From the NCBI GenBank assembly GCA_016839365.1, contig JAEOUH010000069.1, positions 33,698 through 97,697 of the forward strand: a stretch of 64,000 nucleotides of DNA. Direction: 5' to 3'. The translations under genes were made by a program, and so were the position numbers. The notes below the pieces were generated by a model. It searched no databases. It was not told where the DNA came from and saw only the letters and a program-made list of their open reading frames with translations. Shown here piece by piece: positions 52,343 through 62,900 of this stretch (positions are counted from its first letter, which is position 1; every line of letters starts with the position of its first letter). The DNA is from Candidatus Hermodarchaeota archaeon (lineage in GTDB: Archaea; Asgardarchaeota; Hermodarchaeia; Hermodarchaeales; Hermodarchaeaceae).

Positions 52343-53335
52343 TTACTTGGTTTTGATAAGATCTGGGTAATTCGGGTCGAGTTTACGAACTTGGTCAAAA
52401 CAGGCCTGGGCTTCCCGTGGCCGATTTAACTCAATGAGAATCCTGCCGCGAAGATATAGCCCATTTATATGGTGAGGACTCACCTCGAGAAGCCGATTGG
52501 TGATGTCTAAAGCTTCCTGGAACCGTTTGAGTTTTCGTGCTAGTGTGTTCGCAAGATTGTAGAGGGTGTGCACATCATGCGGGTTAAGTTTGGTGGCTCG
52601 TACATAGGCTTCAACTGCCTCTTTGTGCTTGTCTAGAATACCCAACGCAACACCTTTATCATACCACGCTCGCGCGTTTTCTGGTTCTAAGGCAATAACT
52701 CGTTTGAAAATCTTTAGGGCGTCTTCAGTCTGCTCCATCTTCCCCAAGAGTTCACCCATGTCAAGCCACGCTTCTACTTGCTCTGGGGTCATCTTGGTGG
52801 TTTTCTTATAACTGGCGAGAGCTTCTTCATTTTGGCCAAGCTGTTCGTGGATGACCCCACGATTATACCACGCTCGTGCGTCTCCAGGATTAATACGCAC
52901 AGTCTCAATAAAACATTCCAACGCTTCTTCGTAGCGCTCCATATCGGCTAAAATGACACCCCTATTGTACCAGGCGTTGGCATAATCCACTCGGTTTGGT
53001 GTACGTGTACGGGTGGCTCTGATGAAGCTTTCTAACGCCTCTTGAGCGCGTCCTAGTTCCTGATAGGCTGCCCCCAGGTTGTTCCACGCTTCAGTATAAT
53101 TATCATCTAATTCAGTTGCCCGTTGATAACAGTCCAAAGCCTCATTAATCCGACCTAATTCATCAAGGACAAGTCCCCGGTTAAACCAGATGGCTGCATC
53201 GTGGGGACATAATTCAGCAGCAGTAGTAAAAGCTTCCAACGCTTCTTGGTGGTTTCCCTGTTCGCCAAGTGTCACTCCGAGGTTAAACCAGTCTTCTGCT
53301 GTTAGATTGGTTTTTCGTGGCGGGTTCTTTGACAC
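52343..53335 (-). CDS. TPR-repeat protein
   Basis: This 330-aa protein is almost entirely nine 34-residue tetratricopeptide repeats, each with the pattern AxAWYNxGxxLxxxxxxxEALxxxxxAxxLxP. The first begins at about residue 12. Repeat three carries a short insertion (RTPNRVDY). There is no signal peptide or catalytic domain, so it is a cytosolic scaffold. It follows the SCP2-like gene by 12 bp in the same direction, suggesting cotranscription with the 52343-54282 group. Confidence 0.92.
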   Translation of the reverse strand: MSKNPPRKTNLTAEDWFNLGVTLGEQGNHQEALEAFTTAAELCPHDAAIWFNRGLVLDELGRINEALDCYQRATELDDNYTEAWNNLGAAYQELGRAQEALESFIRATRTRTPNRVDYANAWYNRGVILADMERYEEALECFIETVRINPGDARAWYNRGVIHEQLGQNEEALASYKKTTKMTPEQVEAWLDMGELLGKMEQTEDALKIFKRVIALEPENARAWYDKGVALGILDKHKEAVEAYVRATKLNPHDVHTLYNLANTLARKLKRFQEALDITNRLLEVSPHHINGLYLRGRILIELNRPREAQACFDQVRKLDPNYPDLIKTK

Positions 53336-53347
53336 CTTCTCACCCTT

Positions 53348-53710
53348 TCATCCTGCCTGCAAAACCTGCAGCATTAGCTGCCCTAAGGGCACTGATTCAT
53401 GGGCTGCTCCAATAATGATGAGTTCCCACCGCTTCATCAAGTCCCGAAATGATACTTGTCCTGTGAACAAATTCATCAAAGTTTCACTTCTAGCCTTGTA
53501 GATCACATCAGGCGAAGGATAACTCCCTTTTCTGAGTTCCATCGTTCCTTGCTTAAAGACAATAATATGCACTGTTTCTGCTTCAGTTTCAAGTTGGAGG
53601 ACTTTCCCTTGATACGGGCCTACCCATCTTTTCACCTGCTCACGAAGTTCTGAGGTGTTATTGACCTTTGTCACCAATCCGTCGAATAATTGCATTATTG
53701 AACTAGTCAT
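53348..53710 (-). CDS. SCP2-like sterol-carrier-fold protein
   Basis: This 120-aa protein matches the SCP2 fold: strands GKVLQLETEAETVHIIVFKQGTMELRKG, the PDVIYKARSETLMNLFTGQVSFRDLMKRWELIIIG segment, and a hydrophobic C-terminal helix GQLMLQVLQ. SCP2 domains bind lipids or acyl chains in a cavity. ATG 53710 overlaps the upstream stop by 4 bp (ATGA), which decides this start over a longer frame to 53746. Confidence 0.75.
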   Translation of the reverse strand: MTSSIMQLFDGLVTKVNNTSELREQVKRWVGPYQGKVLQLETEAETVHIIVFKQGTMELRKGSYPSPDVIYKARSETLMNLFTGQVSFRDLMKRWELIIIGAAHESVPLGQLMLQVLQAG

Positions 53711-53997
53711 TCTCTCTTCTCTCCTGACTTTTTCTGTTTCATCCAATTACGTATGGCTTCTAAAGCCGCTGCATTGACGTTTCGAGCATTGATGCTGCCT
53801 TTGTCTTGTTGTACTTTTTCTAGAAAATCTTGGTATTCACCATGGTCCATTAACACCACAATTCGTCCCTTGCGGTTGTTCACCATCGATTCCGCAACAT
53901 ATTGGTTCTGCTGAATTGACAGTGTCTCAATGTCATTTAGGCGAAGTGTGGGGTACCCAGGCCATTGCCCATCTGATGCTTTCTTGTATCGTTTCAC
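53707..53997 (-). CDS. Unknown small protein coupled to the SCP2-like gene
   Basis: This 96-aa basic protein has a beta-type middle (GRIVVLMDHGEYQDFLEKV) and a helical C-terminus (NAAALEAIRNWMKQKKSG). It lies 12 bp after the 54010-54282 gene and overlaps the SCP2-like gene, so the three are cotranscribed. No family is recognised. Confidence 0.55.
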   Translation of the reverse strand: MKRYKKASDGQWPGYPTLRLNDIETLSIQQNQYVAESMVNNRKGRIVVLMDHGEYQDFLEKVQQDKGSINARNVNAAALEAIRNWMKQKKSGEKRE

Positions 53998-54009
53998 ACC
54001 AACTCCTCC

Positions 54010-54282
54010 TTAACTGATTCTTTCCTTTTTCAAATCAATTGACTGATCGCCAGGTATCTTAACTAATCCGGGTTGAAAGGGCCAATCAATTACATACCGC
54101 ATTCCTTTCTTCCCAGCCTTGTCTCCGCTGCGCCAGGTTCCCACGTAAATCCCACTTCCGAAGACACGGATATATTCACTTAATATGAGGGTCGCCGCTG
54201 CTTCAACACTAATGTTGGCATTTTCCGCTTTCTCAGCTAGTCCCTTCTGGATTTCTTTAGGTAGAATGATCTTCATCGACAT
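54010..54282 (-). CDS. Small protein with ribbon-helix-helix-like N-terminus
   Basis: This 90-aa protein starts MSMKIILPKEIQKGLAEKAENANISVEAAATLILSEYI, one strand and two helices in the style of ribbon-helix-helix proteins. A beta-rich C-terminus without known motifs follows. It is first in a small operon with the 96-aa, SCP2-like and TPR genes. A DNA-binding role is only suggested by the fold pattern. Confidence 0.55.
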   Translation of the reverse strand: MSMKIILPKEIQKGLAEKAENANISVEAAATLILSEYIRVFGSGIYVGTWRSGDKAGKKGMRYVIDWPFQPGLVKIPGDQSIDLKKERIS

Positions 54283-54298
54283 CTACTCCTAACCATCG

Positions 54299-55078
54299 TT
54301 AATGTTTGGGTTTTGTTTTTCTTTTGATACGAAATGCTAAGCGTGTGTATGGATTCCCCCATCGTTCAACATAGAAACTTCCTTCTAACGGCCAACGGGA
54401 GGGTCCAAGCATTCGTGCTTTCTCAGGCACCCCAATACAAAAAGCGGCCAATGGCGTCCAGGTGCGAGGGATCCCTAGTTTGTCACAGATGAATTCGACA
54501 TGTCTTTTATCGGCAAAGGGGACCGCTTGATATGCGCAGGCGTATCCCATGGAATGGGCAACCAGCCACATACTGAAGACTCCCATGGCAACAACTACGC
54601 TACCGCAGAGCTCATTCGAATACATAGCGGGGCTATCATGCCAGCTTTCTGAGGCGCAGCATACGATTACCGCATCCGCTTTCTCAGGATACCTGAACAA
54701 GGAGCCATCCCGCATCTCCTCATATGTCCCCGGACGACTCGCATCAGGCATATACCAAAGTCGACCCTGGGTTGCCTCATACGGGTAGTTGCCAAAGACA
54801 TAGCGGGCTGCCTCCTGACTGATATCGGCGATGATCCGTTTCATTTCCTCATCTTCACGAATAATGACATACCGCCACATCTGCATGTTTTCTGGAGAAG
54901 GCGCATATCGGGCGGCATCCAAAATCAGCTCCAAATCTTCGTCTGGGATCCGTTCACCCGTCATGTGCCGGATGCTTCGCCGCATACGAAGTAACTCGAC
55001 TAATTGGTTCGTGGCAAGGGACTGGATATTGGATTCGCCTTTTTTTGACACAGATGCCTTAGATTTTGCTTCTGTCAT
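54299..55078 (-). CDS. Nitroreductase-family FMN oxidoreductase
   Basis: This 259-aa protein has the family core: ELLRMRRSIRHMTGERIPDEDLELILDAARYAPSPENMQMWRYVII (FMN phosphate Arg pair and the PSPENMQMW loop). AMGVFSMWLVAHSMGYACAYQAVPF follows, then LGIPRTWTPLAAFCIGVP. The N-terminal 20 residues are polar and variable. Substrates of the family include nitroaromatics, flavins and iodotyrosines; none can be picked here. It ends 16 bp before the small operon beginning at 54282 and may lead it. Confidence 0.9.
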   Translation of the reverse strand: MTEAKSKASVSKKGESNIQSLATNQLVELLRMRRSIRHMTGERIPDEDLELILDAARYAPSPENMQMWRYVIIREDEEMKRIIADISQEAARYVFGNYPYEATQGRLWYMPDASRPGTYEEMRDGSLFRYPEKADAVIVCCASESWHDSPAMYSNELCGSVVVAMGVFSMWLVAHSMGYACAYQAVPFADKRHVEFICDKLGIPRTWTPLAAFCIGVPEKARMLGPSRWPLEGSFYVERWGNPYTRLAFRIKRKTKPKH

Positions 55079-55235
55079 AAATATTCCACCGTGGCGTCTC
55101 TATTCGAAATATATCTATGTGGTATTAAATGGTAGCTTTGTAAACGATGAAGCATCCACTATCAGGATAACACTGAGCAGAACAATTGGCGAAGTGAAAA
55201 ACACAGATACAGTTGAGGTAACTGCCCCCTTTAGG

Positions 55236-55940
55236 CTAGCCTGATCGGATGTGCATGTTCAGCTCTTCTAGCTTAGCAACAGCCGTAGCAACGGTATCCG
55301 GGGGTAAATCGGAAGGGCTAGATTTCAGGAGCGCGATGAGTTCTTTGTAGACACTCGCAGCCTTCGCCCGACTGCTGAGGTTATTCATTGCTGTATCACG
55401 GGCTTGCTCAATCAAAGGTTTTAGGTACTCTCGTTGCACCTTTTGCCGATTCTTCAGGTCGTTGATAATGTTATCATTCGTTTCAATGACCGTGGCAATT
55501 TTGGTATCAGGCACATCGGAGGGCCGACGAGGGGCTGCTGGTCCAGCAGCGGCTGGTATAGGGGCTGGAGCAGGTGCGGGAGCTGGCGCACGTGCAGGGG
55601 CTGGAGCGGAGGTCGGTGCAGGAGCTGGTGCAGGGGCAGTTCGTTGAAGTTGGGGGATTATCTGCTCGGTCATGGCTGATCGAATGGCTTTATCGATGAC
55701 TTCTGCAAGGGTGGCTTCAATGGGAGCCAATCCATCGGCAACCGCCTTCCCTGTAGCCGTCATAATATTACCGATGGCTTTATCCAGCGCATCAATACGC
55801 TTCTCAATATTGGTGATTTGTGCAGCCATCTTTTTCTGCGCTTCGTTAAGATGGCTGATATATGAAACAATCCTCTTCAACTCTTGATCAATTCCGCCTT
55901 TCTGAGCAGCAGGTGGCGGGGTTTGAGGTGGCTGTGTCAT
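55236..55940 (-). CDS. Coil-linker-coil protein with an Ala/Pro repeat
   Basis: This 234-aa protein has a long N-terminal helical/coiled region (20-95: ITNIEKRIDALDKAIGNIM and more). An (Ala-Pro)n flexible linker (about 102-133) follows, then a conserved-looking C-terminal helical domain (145-234, AVAKLEELN at the end). The linker resembles those of swinging-arm proteins, but no lipoyl or biotin site exists. It may tether two binding modules. No family is recognised. Confidence 0.65.
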   Translation of the reverse strand: MTQPPQTPPPAAQKGGIDQELKRIVSYISHLNEAQKKMAAQITNIEKRIDALDKAIGNIMTATGKAVADGLAPIEATLAEVIDKAIRSAMTEQIIPQLQRTAPAPAPAPTSAPAPARAPAPAPAPAPIPAAAGPAAPRRPSDVPDTKIATVIETNDNIINDLKNRQKVQREYLKPLIEQARDTAMNNLSSRAKAASVYKELIALLKSSPSDLPPDTVATAVAKLEELNMHIRSG

Positions 55941-56068
55941 CAGAAATCAATCTCCATAAGCTGTTTACAAATAATACGGGCTAGCGGATAGTATAACCCT
56001 TCCGTTCTCCACTCCGTAAGACTCCAGATAAATGTTTAGCTCAATTTCTGGAAAAAGTCGGGTTGAAT

Positions 56069-56515
56069 TCAATCATCATGAAAAATTTCAACATCAACAG
56101 GAATCCCTTGGCGCACCGAGGATGTGACAATACAGTAATTCTCAAAAATATCCACACAGCGCTGGTATCGGTTCGGATCATCTTCAGCCATTGTGATATG
56201 GACTTTAACATTTACATGTTGAATACGCCATCTTCCTTCCTCATTCCGGGCAACTGTTGGAGAGACTTCTGCACGGATCGTATCAACCATGAGTTTACTT
56301 CGTTGAAGACAAAACATGAAACTCGCCGTCAAGCAATTGCCAATTGCAGCCGCTAACGCTCGTGTGGCGTTTGGTCCCTTATCCTTTCCCAGAGGGGATG
56401 GTTCATCCATGGTCCACTCATCAAATGAAGGGTTATCGAAGCGAACACGGAACTCATAATTCTCCACACGTTCAACAACCACTGTGTAACTATGTGGGTC
56501 ATCTATCTTGGACAT
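56069..56515 (-). CDS. OsmC-family peroxiredoxin-like protein
   Basis: This 148-aa OsmC/Ohr-fold protein has the two redox regions: NCLTASFMFCLQRSK (Cys in the long helix) and FENYCIVTSSVRQGIPV (second Cys). SPLGKDKGPNATRALAAAIG precedes the helix. The family reduces organic peroxides with the two Cys or acts in sulfur metabolism. ATG 56515 with GGTGG 5 nt upstream is chosen over a TTG at 56527. Confidence 0.88.
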   Translation of the reverse strand: MSKIDDPHSYTVVVERVENYEFRVRFDNPSFDEWTMDEPSPLGKDKGPNATRALAAAIGNCLTASFMFCLQRSKLMVDTIRAEVSPTVARNEEGRWRIQHVNVKVHITMAEDDPNRYQRCVDIFENYCIVTSSVRQGIPVDVEIFHDD

Positions 56516-56605
56516 AAAAACCACCAATTGTACTCTCCGAGTACTACGTTAGTTGGGCATATAATCTAGTCGGCGAAAACACTGATTTAGTTTGTAGTTT
56601 TGAAA

Positions 56606-58288
56606 CTATTTTCGATTCACAATTGACTTCTTGCCCATCTTTTCCAACTGCTCTTCTTGGAGCACTCGTCGGAGAACCTTCCCAACCATTGATTTTGGTA
56701 ATTCGTCACGGAATTCGACGAATTGAGGTCGTTTGTAATAGGCGAGTTTATCTTTGGTATACTCGATAACCTCTTCGGCGGTAATTTCTTCGCCTTGTTT
56801 GACTACAACGACGGCCATGACGGTTTCTCCACGCTGTTCGTCTGGAATTCCGAATACAGCGGCTTCAGCGATCTTTGGATGTTCGAAGAGCACTTCTTCC
56901 ACGTCACGGGGCCAGACTTTGAATCCTGCTCGGTCAATCATTTGCTTCGCTCGATCCACGATGTAGAAGTAGCCGTCCTCATCCATTTTAGCGATATCAC
57001 CGGTACGGAGCCAGCCGTCTTCGGTCATCTGCTGTACTGTTTCTTCGGGTTTGTTCCAGTAGCCTTTCATCACCTGAGGGCCCTTAATGACCAATTCACC
57101 TTCCTGTCCAGGTGGGAGGTCTTCACCTGTGTCGAGATCGATGATTTTAGCCAGTGTGCTTGGCATCGGAATACCGACGGAACCTTCACGTTTCTTGTCA
57201 AAGGGCGGGTTCTGTTGAATGGGATTTGCATGAGTCACCGGACTCGCCTCAGTGAGCCCATATCCTTCAACAAGGTTAGCGCCCGCGATGTCTTCAAAGG
57301 CTTTGGCAACAGCCATTGGGAGAGGGGCGGCGCCAGATAAACAAGCGGTCATCGATTTCAGGTCGTATTGGTCAAGGTCGTCTCGTTGGAGTAGGGACGA
57401 GTAAATGGTTGGAACGCCTGGAAAGAAGGCAACGTTGTAGCGTGGGATGTCGCGGAGGATTTGGTCCAGGTCAGGTCGTGGATGGAGGATCAACCGGTCA
57501 GCAAGAGTGATAGTGTTGAGCATACAGACGGTGAGGCCAAAGGAATGGAAAAAGGGAATCACAGCGAGAGTAGTGTCTCCTGCTCCCCGTTCAGCAAAAG
57601 GAATCCAGCTGTTGCATTGGTATGCATTTGCTACAAGATTATAATGGGTCAGTATTGCCCCCTTTGGTACACCAGTGGTGCCACCTGTGTAAAGAAGCAC
57701 TGCAGGTGTGTCTTTCGGTGTGATTTTGAGTTTGGGGGGTTTCGGCTCAGCTGATTCGAGGAGTTCACCCCACATGTGATATCCTTTGATACCTTCAGGT
57801 GGTTTGAAGCTGACCTGCATGCCCGGGAAAGCATCCGCCATTGTCGTGACAATGGTATACTGCACTTTAGTTTCGTCACGGATTTTAGCATAACCATCAT
57901 GCATAATGTCAATGATGATTAAAGCCTTCGCACCCGAATCGTTGAGCTGGAACTTGACTTCAGGAGCCTGGTAGAGGGGATTGATCAGCGTGAGGATTGC
58001 TCCAGCCCTGAGTGCACCAAAGAATGCAGTGATAAATTGGGGCATGTTCCCTAACATCAGGCCGACAACATCACCTTGCTTGATGCCCATTTTATTCAAC
58101 GCAGTTGCTAAACGGTTGACTTCTTCTAGTACTTGTTTGTAAGTTTTTTCTTGTCCAAGAAAAACACCAAGGGTATTATCTGGAAAATCCTTTGCAGAAT
58201 CTTCGAGAAGTTGAAAGAGGGGGATTTCGGGGATTTCAATATTTTCAGGGACTCCGGGTTCGTAAAATTTCAGCCAGGGTTTTTCCAT
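56606..58288 (-). CDS. fadD: Long-chain acyl-CoA ligase (AMP-forming)
   Basis: This 560-aa adenylate-forming enzyme has the P-loop LLYTGGTTGVPKGAILTH (about 205-222), FFHSFGLTVCML, the A5 motif VEGYGLTEASPVTH, and GWLRTGDIAKMDEDGYFYIVDRAKQM with a following hinge. The catalytic Lys in PKSMVGKVLRRVL is present near the end. It activates fatty or aromatic acids to acyl-CoA via acyl-AMP. The start is ATG 58288. The 243-bp gap to the divergent gene holds promoters only. Confidence 0.93.
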   Translation of the reverse strand: MEKPWLKFYEPGVPENIEIPEIPLFQLLEDSAKDFPDNTLGVFLGQEKTYKQVLEEVNRLATALNKMGIKQGDVVGLMLGNMPQFITAFFGALRAGAILTLINPLYQAPEVKFQLNDSGAKALIIIDIMHDGYAKIRDETKVQYTIVTTMADAFPGMQVSFKPPEGIKGYHMWGELLESAEPKPPKLKITPKDTPAVLLYTGGTTGVPKGAILTHYNLVANAYQCNSWIPFAERGAGDTTLAVIPFFHSFGLTVCMLNTITLADRLILHPRPDLDQILRDIPRYNVAFFPGVPTIYSSLLQRDDLDQYDLKSMTACLSGAAPLPMAVAKAFEDIAGANLVEGYGLTEASPVTHANPIQQNPPFDKKREGSVGIPMPSTLAKIIDLDTGEDLPPGQEGELVIKGPQVMKGYWNKPEETVQQMTEDGWLRTGDIAKMDEDGYFYIVDRAKQMIDRAGFKVWPRDVEEVLFEHPKIAEAAVFGIPDEQRGETVMAVVVVKQGEEITAEEVIEYTKDKLAYYKRPQFVEFRDELPKSMVGKVLRRVLQEEQLEKMGKKSIVNRK

Positions 58289-58531
58289 GTTTCGTTGTCC
58301 TCCCTGTAGAGATTAGCACAATATGGTGGCTCATAGATGAAAAGGCTTACCATTTCAACTCTTCTTGCGACGATTCAGCCGTTAGAGTTTTTATCCAACA
58401 ACTCAGTATCAGTCATGAACCTAGTTTTTTCGAGGAATTCGTGACTACGTGGATTCAGTATTGTCCTGTCACTGACACTTAAAAGGCACCATGTCGATGA
58501 GTAGCTGGGATTCTGGCGAGGATGCACCTGA

Positions 58532-59707
58532 ATGGATACTGCCGATTTACGACACCAGATTGCAGACTATCTGGACTCTGTTCGGGATTTTAACCAAAGT
58601 GTTATGCTTATTGATTCGGGAGTGTTTTGTCTTCCCGATTATCACGAGCTAATAACTCATCCTGAAGCCCTATTGAAGCTTGAAAATCAGTTCATCGGTG
58701 AACTGGTTCATCTACTCAATGAGTTAAACAGAGCTCTGCATCACGCCCGACAATGGCGGACCCATCTTGAGAATCTGGCTACAAATCTCTACTTCTCTCC
58801 CATTGATAAAAAAGCCCTATTCAAGAAAAAACAAAAAGCCGTCCGGATATTAGCCCAAGACGATATCCGGACCCGCATTCAAGCGTCCTCGGATGGATTA
58901 GCATATCTTCGCTGGATTGCTGCAGATACAGGTTTAGAGCTTGAACAGCTCCTCATTGAAATGCGCAATCTAGGTGTTACCCGTCAAGGCTTTCGAAACC
59001 TTTTCGGCAAGTATCAATCACCAGAATTAAGTCGATGGGAAAAAGCCCTTGATGCCTGGTTAGATGTGGACCTCGATGCTCTAATTACCGCCCTGCAAGG
59101 CTTTCTGGATGAGGCTAGCAATACGGGCTTCAAAAGGGCACTCCATGCCCTGGCCAGCTATATTGATGTCATTGTCAATCTTCTTTCCCAATTCTCCACG
59201 ATCAGTGCCAGTTTCAATTTTCTTTCATTGGAATGGATGTCAAAAATCCAAATCCAGTTCGATTCGCTTACCGAAGCCAGCGTGGCACTACATGAGCTCC
59301 TTTCGCAACGTACTCAAGTAGGAAATCTTTACGTTGATCACGAACTAGCTATCCTCAACGCAATCCTTCCAACTGAAATTGATCCCACCGAATGGTTTGT
59401 GGTGTTTGCAAAAAATCCCGCGAAATCGGCCCACGAACTATTACCACAGGAGATACGTTTTGATGCCCTTCCTTTTGCTCTTCATCAAGCTGAAACGGCC
59501 TTGGTTTCCATGGATGACCAAATCAAAATTGGAGAATATCTCCTGAAATCCGTTGAAGTCCTTCCAGAACTACTGAAATCACCGATAGTGGCAAAATTCC
59601 TCGATGCCGATAAACAACGGCTCGACATTTTTCGGTCCGGACGTTTCAATTTGTTTCGGCGGTTACGTCAAATACGGGAAATGGTAAACTCGATTAATGT
59701 TCTCTGA
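58532..59707 (+). CDS. Unknown all-helical protein
   Basis: This 391-aa protein is predicted to be almost wholly alpha-helical, with many Leu/Ala heptad-like stretches (LENQFIGELVHLLNELNRALHHARQW; LIELLRALD-type patterns later). It has no membrane helix, signal peptide or metal motif. Basic KKKQKAVRIL appears near residue 110. Two basic ends (LFRRLRQIREMVNSINVL) suggest binding to partners. No family is recognised. The next gene begins about 200 bp later on the same strand. Confidence 0.6.
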   Translation: MDTADLRHQIADYLDSVRDFNQSVMLIDSGVFCLPDYHELITHPEALLKLENQFIGELVHLLNELNRALHHARQWRTHLENLATNLYFSPIDKKALFKKKQKAVRILAQDDIRTRIQASSDGLAYLRWIAADTGLELEQLLIEMRNLGVTRQGFRNLFGKYQSPELSRWEKALDAWLDVDLDALITALQGFLDEASNTGFKRALHALASYIDVIVNLLSQFSTISASFNFLSLEWMSKIQIQFDSLTEASVALHELLSQRTQVGNLYVDHELAILNAILPTEIDPTEWFVVFAKNPAKSAHELLPQEIRFDALPFALHQAETALVSMDDQIKIGEYLLKSVEVLPELLKSPIVAKFLDADKQRLDIFRSGRFNLFRRLRQIREMVNSINVL

Positions 59708-59920
59708 TCCTTGCAAACTGCCAGAATTGCTTGTTACTTTGACAATAATTCTCAAAGAAGTAGTAATTTGTGCTACCTCAGGCATCTAGGTAAATGATTT
59801 TAACTACAGCCTCACTATTGGTGAATGAGGCGACAATACGGGAGGTCCTTGGATCCTTAGTAAAGCCAAGGCTTTCCGTGTTCACTCCTGAAGAAAATGG
59901 CTCCTCAGGAACGGGATATT

Positions 59921-62900
59921 ATGAAACGTTCTTTTACCAAATGGTGTGGAATTCCACTAATTGCTTTACTTACATTTACTTTGATATATCCTCTCTTGTA
60001 TTCTCCTTCGTTATTGCCGTCGAATATGGCGTTGGTTTCAGCGCCTAATGTACAAAGACCAACCTTTGGACCAGTTATTCCCCAGCCAGCTAGCCCTGAA
60101 TATTTGATTATAACACCAAACAGCGGCTGGGTCCAATCCTTTGCGGAATGGAAGACCCTGAAAGGGGTTCCCACTCAGGTGATCAATGTTAGCTGGATTC
60201 AAGCAAATTACCCACTGAGTTCAACAATTCGGGATAAAGCTGAACAAATATGGACTGCGATAAAGAGTGTATATGACGCAACAACTCCTGCTAGCCTTCA
60301 ATGGGTTCTACTCATTGGTGATAATGCGACCATTCCTTCACGGTATGTCTACTTACCTGATACAACAGAATGGACAGGTCAAGATCCTAACCGGAAACCA
60401 ACTGATTTCTACTATTCAGTTATGGGTGATACCGATTGGGATGACGATGGTGATGGCAGATGGGGGGAATGTGCCACCTTTAATGTGGGCGGCCCCTCGT
60501 CTGACGAAATTGGGGATTGGCAATCTGATCTTTATGTTGGTCGCATCCCCTTTAGTGACCAAGGAAATGTAACCAGCATACTCACTAAGGCATTAGATTA
60601 TGCCCGGAATCCAACCGGCTTTTCACCGACGGGCTGGGATTCCTTCCTCCTTGGCGGTGCCATAAGTAATTACGATGAAGAGGTCTGGGCGTGGCTCGAT
60701 CAAGATTACACCGATGAAGCAGAACTAAGCGACTACATCAACGCAAACCATATTCCTGGGTATTACGATGTCTACCGTTTCTATGAAGATCGGTTTAACT
60801 TCTGGAATTACACCTCACCGAATACATTTCAGAACTTAAACGATACTGCGGTTATCCAAGGAATCAATCTCTACTCACCCGCACTCATCAATTTAGCTGC
60901 GCATGGAAGCCCAACAGACATTCAGCGCAAATATGATCCCTGGGGATTCCCCTATGGAAACACCTGGTCTAGTGCAACAGCAGGATGGAATAATCCAGTA
61001 ACCGGAGTTGCCATCGGTGATCCTGACAATGACGGCTTCAATGAGCTAGTCTACACACATGGCATGGGTACAGGGCTTACTGCACAAAATGGTACAATTT
61101 GGCTACGAGATCCTAGTACGATGGTAGACACCCTAATCTGGGATCTATGGACTTTCCCGGTTGACGGTTTTCCAACCCATGCTACCTGCGTTGATATCGG
61201 GGATGTTTGGAATAATGGGACCATTGCAGTTGTAGTGGGCACTTGGTCCGGTTCAACTGTCATTTTCACGAGAATCGTTCCCATTGTGGGACTTCCCTAT
61301 TGGAGGCCAGTTGTAGTGAATGGTCCAGAAATTTCAGATCCAGTACTATGTATCGAGGTTGGAAATGCCGACAATGTCCTTGAACCACACGGTTATGGGG
61401 GAAGTGGCACTCCTTCTGTCAATATTGATATCGTTTGGGGTCATCAAAGTGGCATGACCTTTATCGCATCTTGTGTTGGTGCACCAGGACCAGTAGGGCA
61501 CGTCATACGGGTAGCCTTAGTGTGGAATCACGGTCAAGCAGTGTATTCGATTGACGTAGGCGATCCCGACGACGATACAAAGGGGGAAATCACCTGTGGA
61601 ACAGGGTTTACTAATGCTTCTGGTGATTTTGGAGACGTCTATCGATTATTCTATCTGCCTGCTGTTAATTGGTTCCGTACTACCATCGACTTAGGCCTTG
61701 GCGGGTTTGTGTATGGGTGTGATTCGGGTGATGCCGGTAACGACTTCTATAACAAAGTCGTTGTTGGTGTAAGCGATGGATCCATCTATATGTATGAAGC
61801 CGGTTGCATATCCCTTGGATATGGGGGATATCAAGGTGGTACGGATAGAGGAACGAGAAAAACAATCTCGAGCCCTGGTGGAAATGCAGGCATGGTTCGA
61901 TGTTTAAACATCGGATTCGTCGATGACAATGACCTCCTTACCACTTATCCAACACCTGTGGAACACTATTCGATCATTGCCGGGAATCAATACGGTGGTA
62001 TCTGGAAATACCATGCTAACAACGTTTCAGGCTTTATTGACGCCTACCCCATCGCAGTTCAGAACTTGGTATTTGGGGTGAATGTAACAGATCTTGACGT
62101 TGGCGAACTTAGTTACGTTACGGGAGAAACGACATTCAATCAAGAGGTTGCGGCTGGCAGTGAAGTTGGTATGATGCCACTGTCATTTGTCTATTGGTTT
62201 GAATGGCCTTGGAATCTGTGGGGCAATATGCTCAATACTACTCAAGTTAATGCAACAACCGCGAATATCCCTGCCCTCGTCTATGCTGACTCCTGTCACA
62301 CAGCCGGATATGAATATACCCAAGAATGTTTAGCTGAAGCCTTCATACGAAACATGGCCATTGGCTACATCGGTTCGATGCGCATCTGCTGGTATTATCG
62401 AGGGACCATGACTCAATCCTTCCTGTGGGGGCTAGGTCGGTACATGTCACAGGAATTCTGGGACCTCTTCTTCAGTGGCACAACTGCCTATCGACCAGGA
62501 GCAACACTCTATCAGAATAAAATCGATTATCAAAGTACCTTTGCTTCCATTGCCAGCTCATTCCCCACAACATGGGAAACCTATCACCGCAAGAACCTAC
62601 TCAGCTATGCCCTCTTCGGAGATCCAGAGATTGACGTGTTCACCAATAATCCACGAACCCTCACCATAAGTACTCCAGCCAACGCTAATTATCAAGGAAC
62701 CACAGTCCTTCAAGCCTTGGATGGCACCTTACCTGTAGCAGGGGCAACCATCTGCCTTTGGGACAAAGATGGCACCTACTACGAGGTCCAAACCACTAAT
62801 GCCAGCGGTCATGCTGTGTTTACAGTAACAGCAAGTGTTCCGAATAGTCTGAATGTCACTGCCACAGCGCACAACTATATTCCTCACCAGAGCACTATTG

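Noticed and set aside
55530-55650. Simple repeats that might indicate a CRISPR or minisatellite
   Set aside because: They encode an Ala-Pro linker in a real - strand gene; no spacer/repeat periodicity exists.
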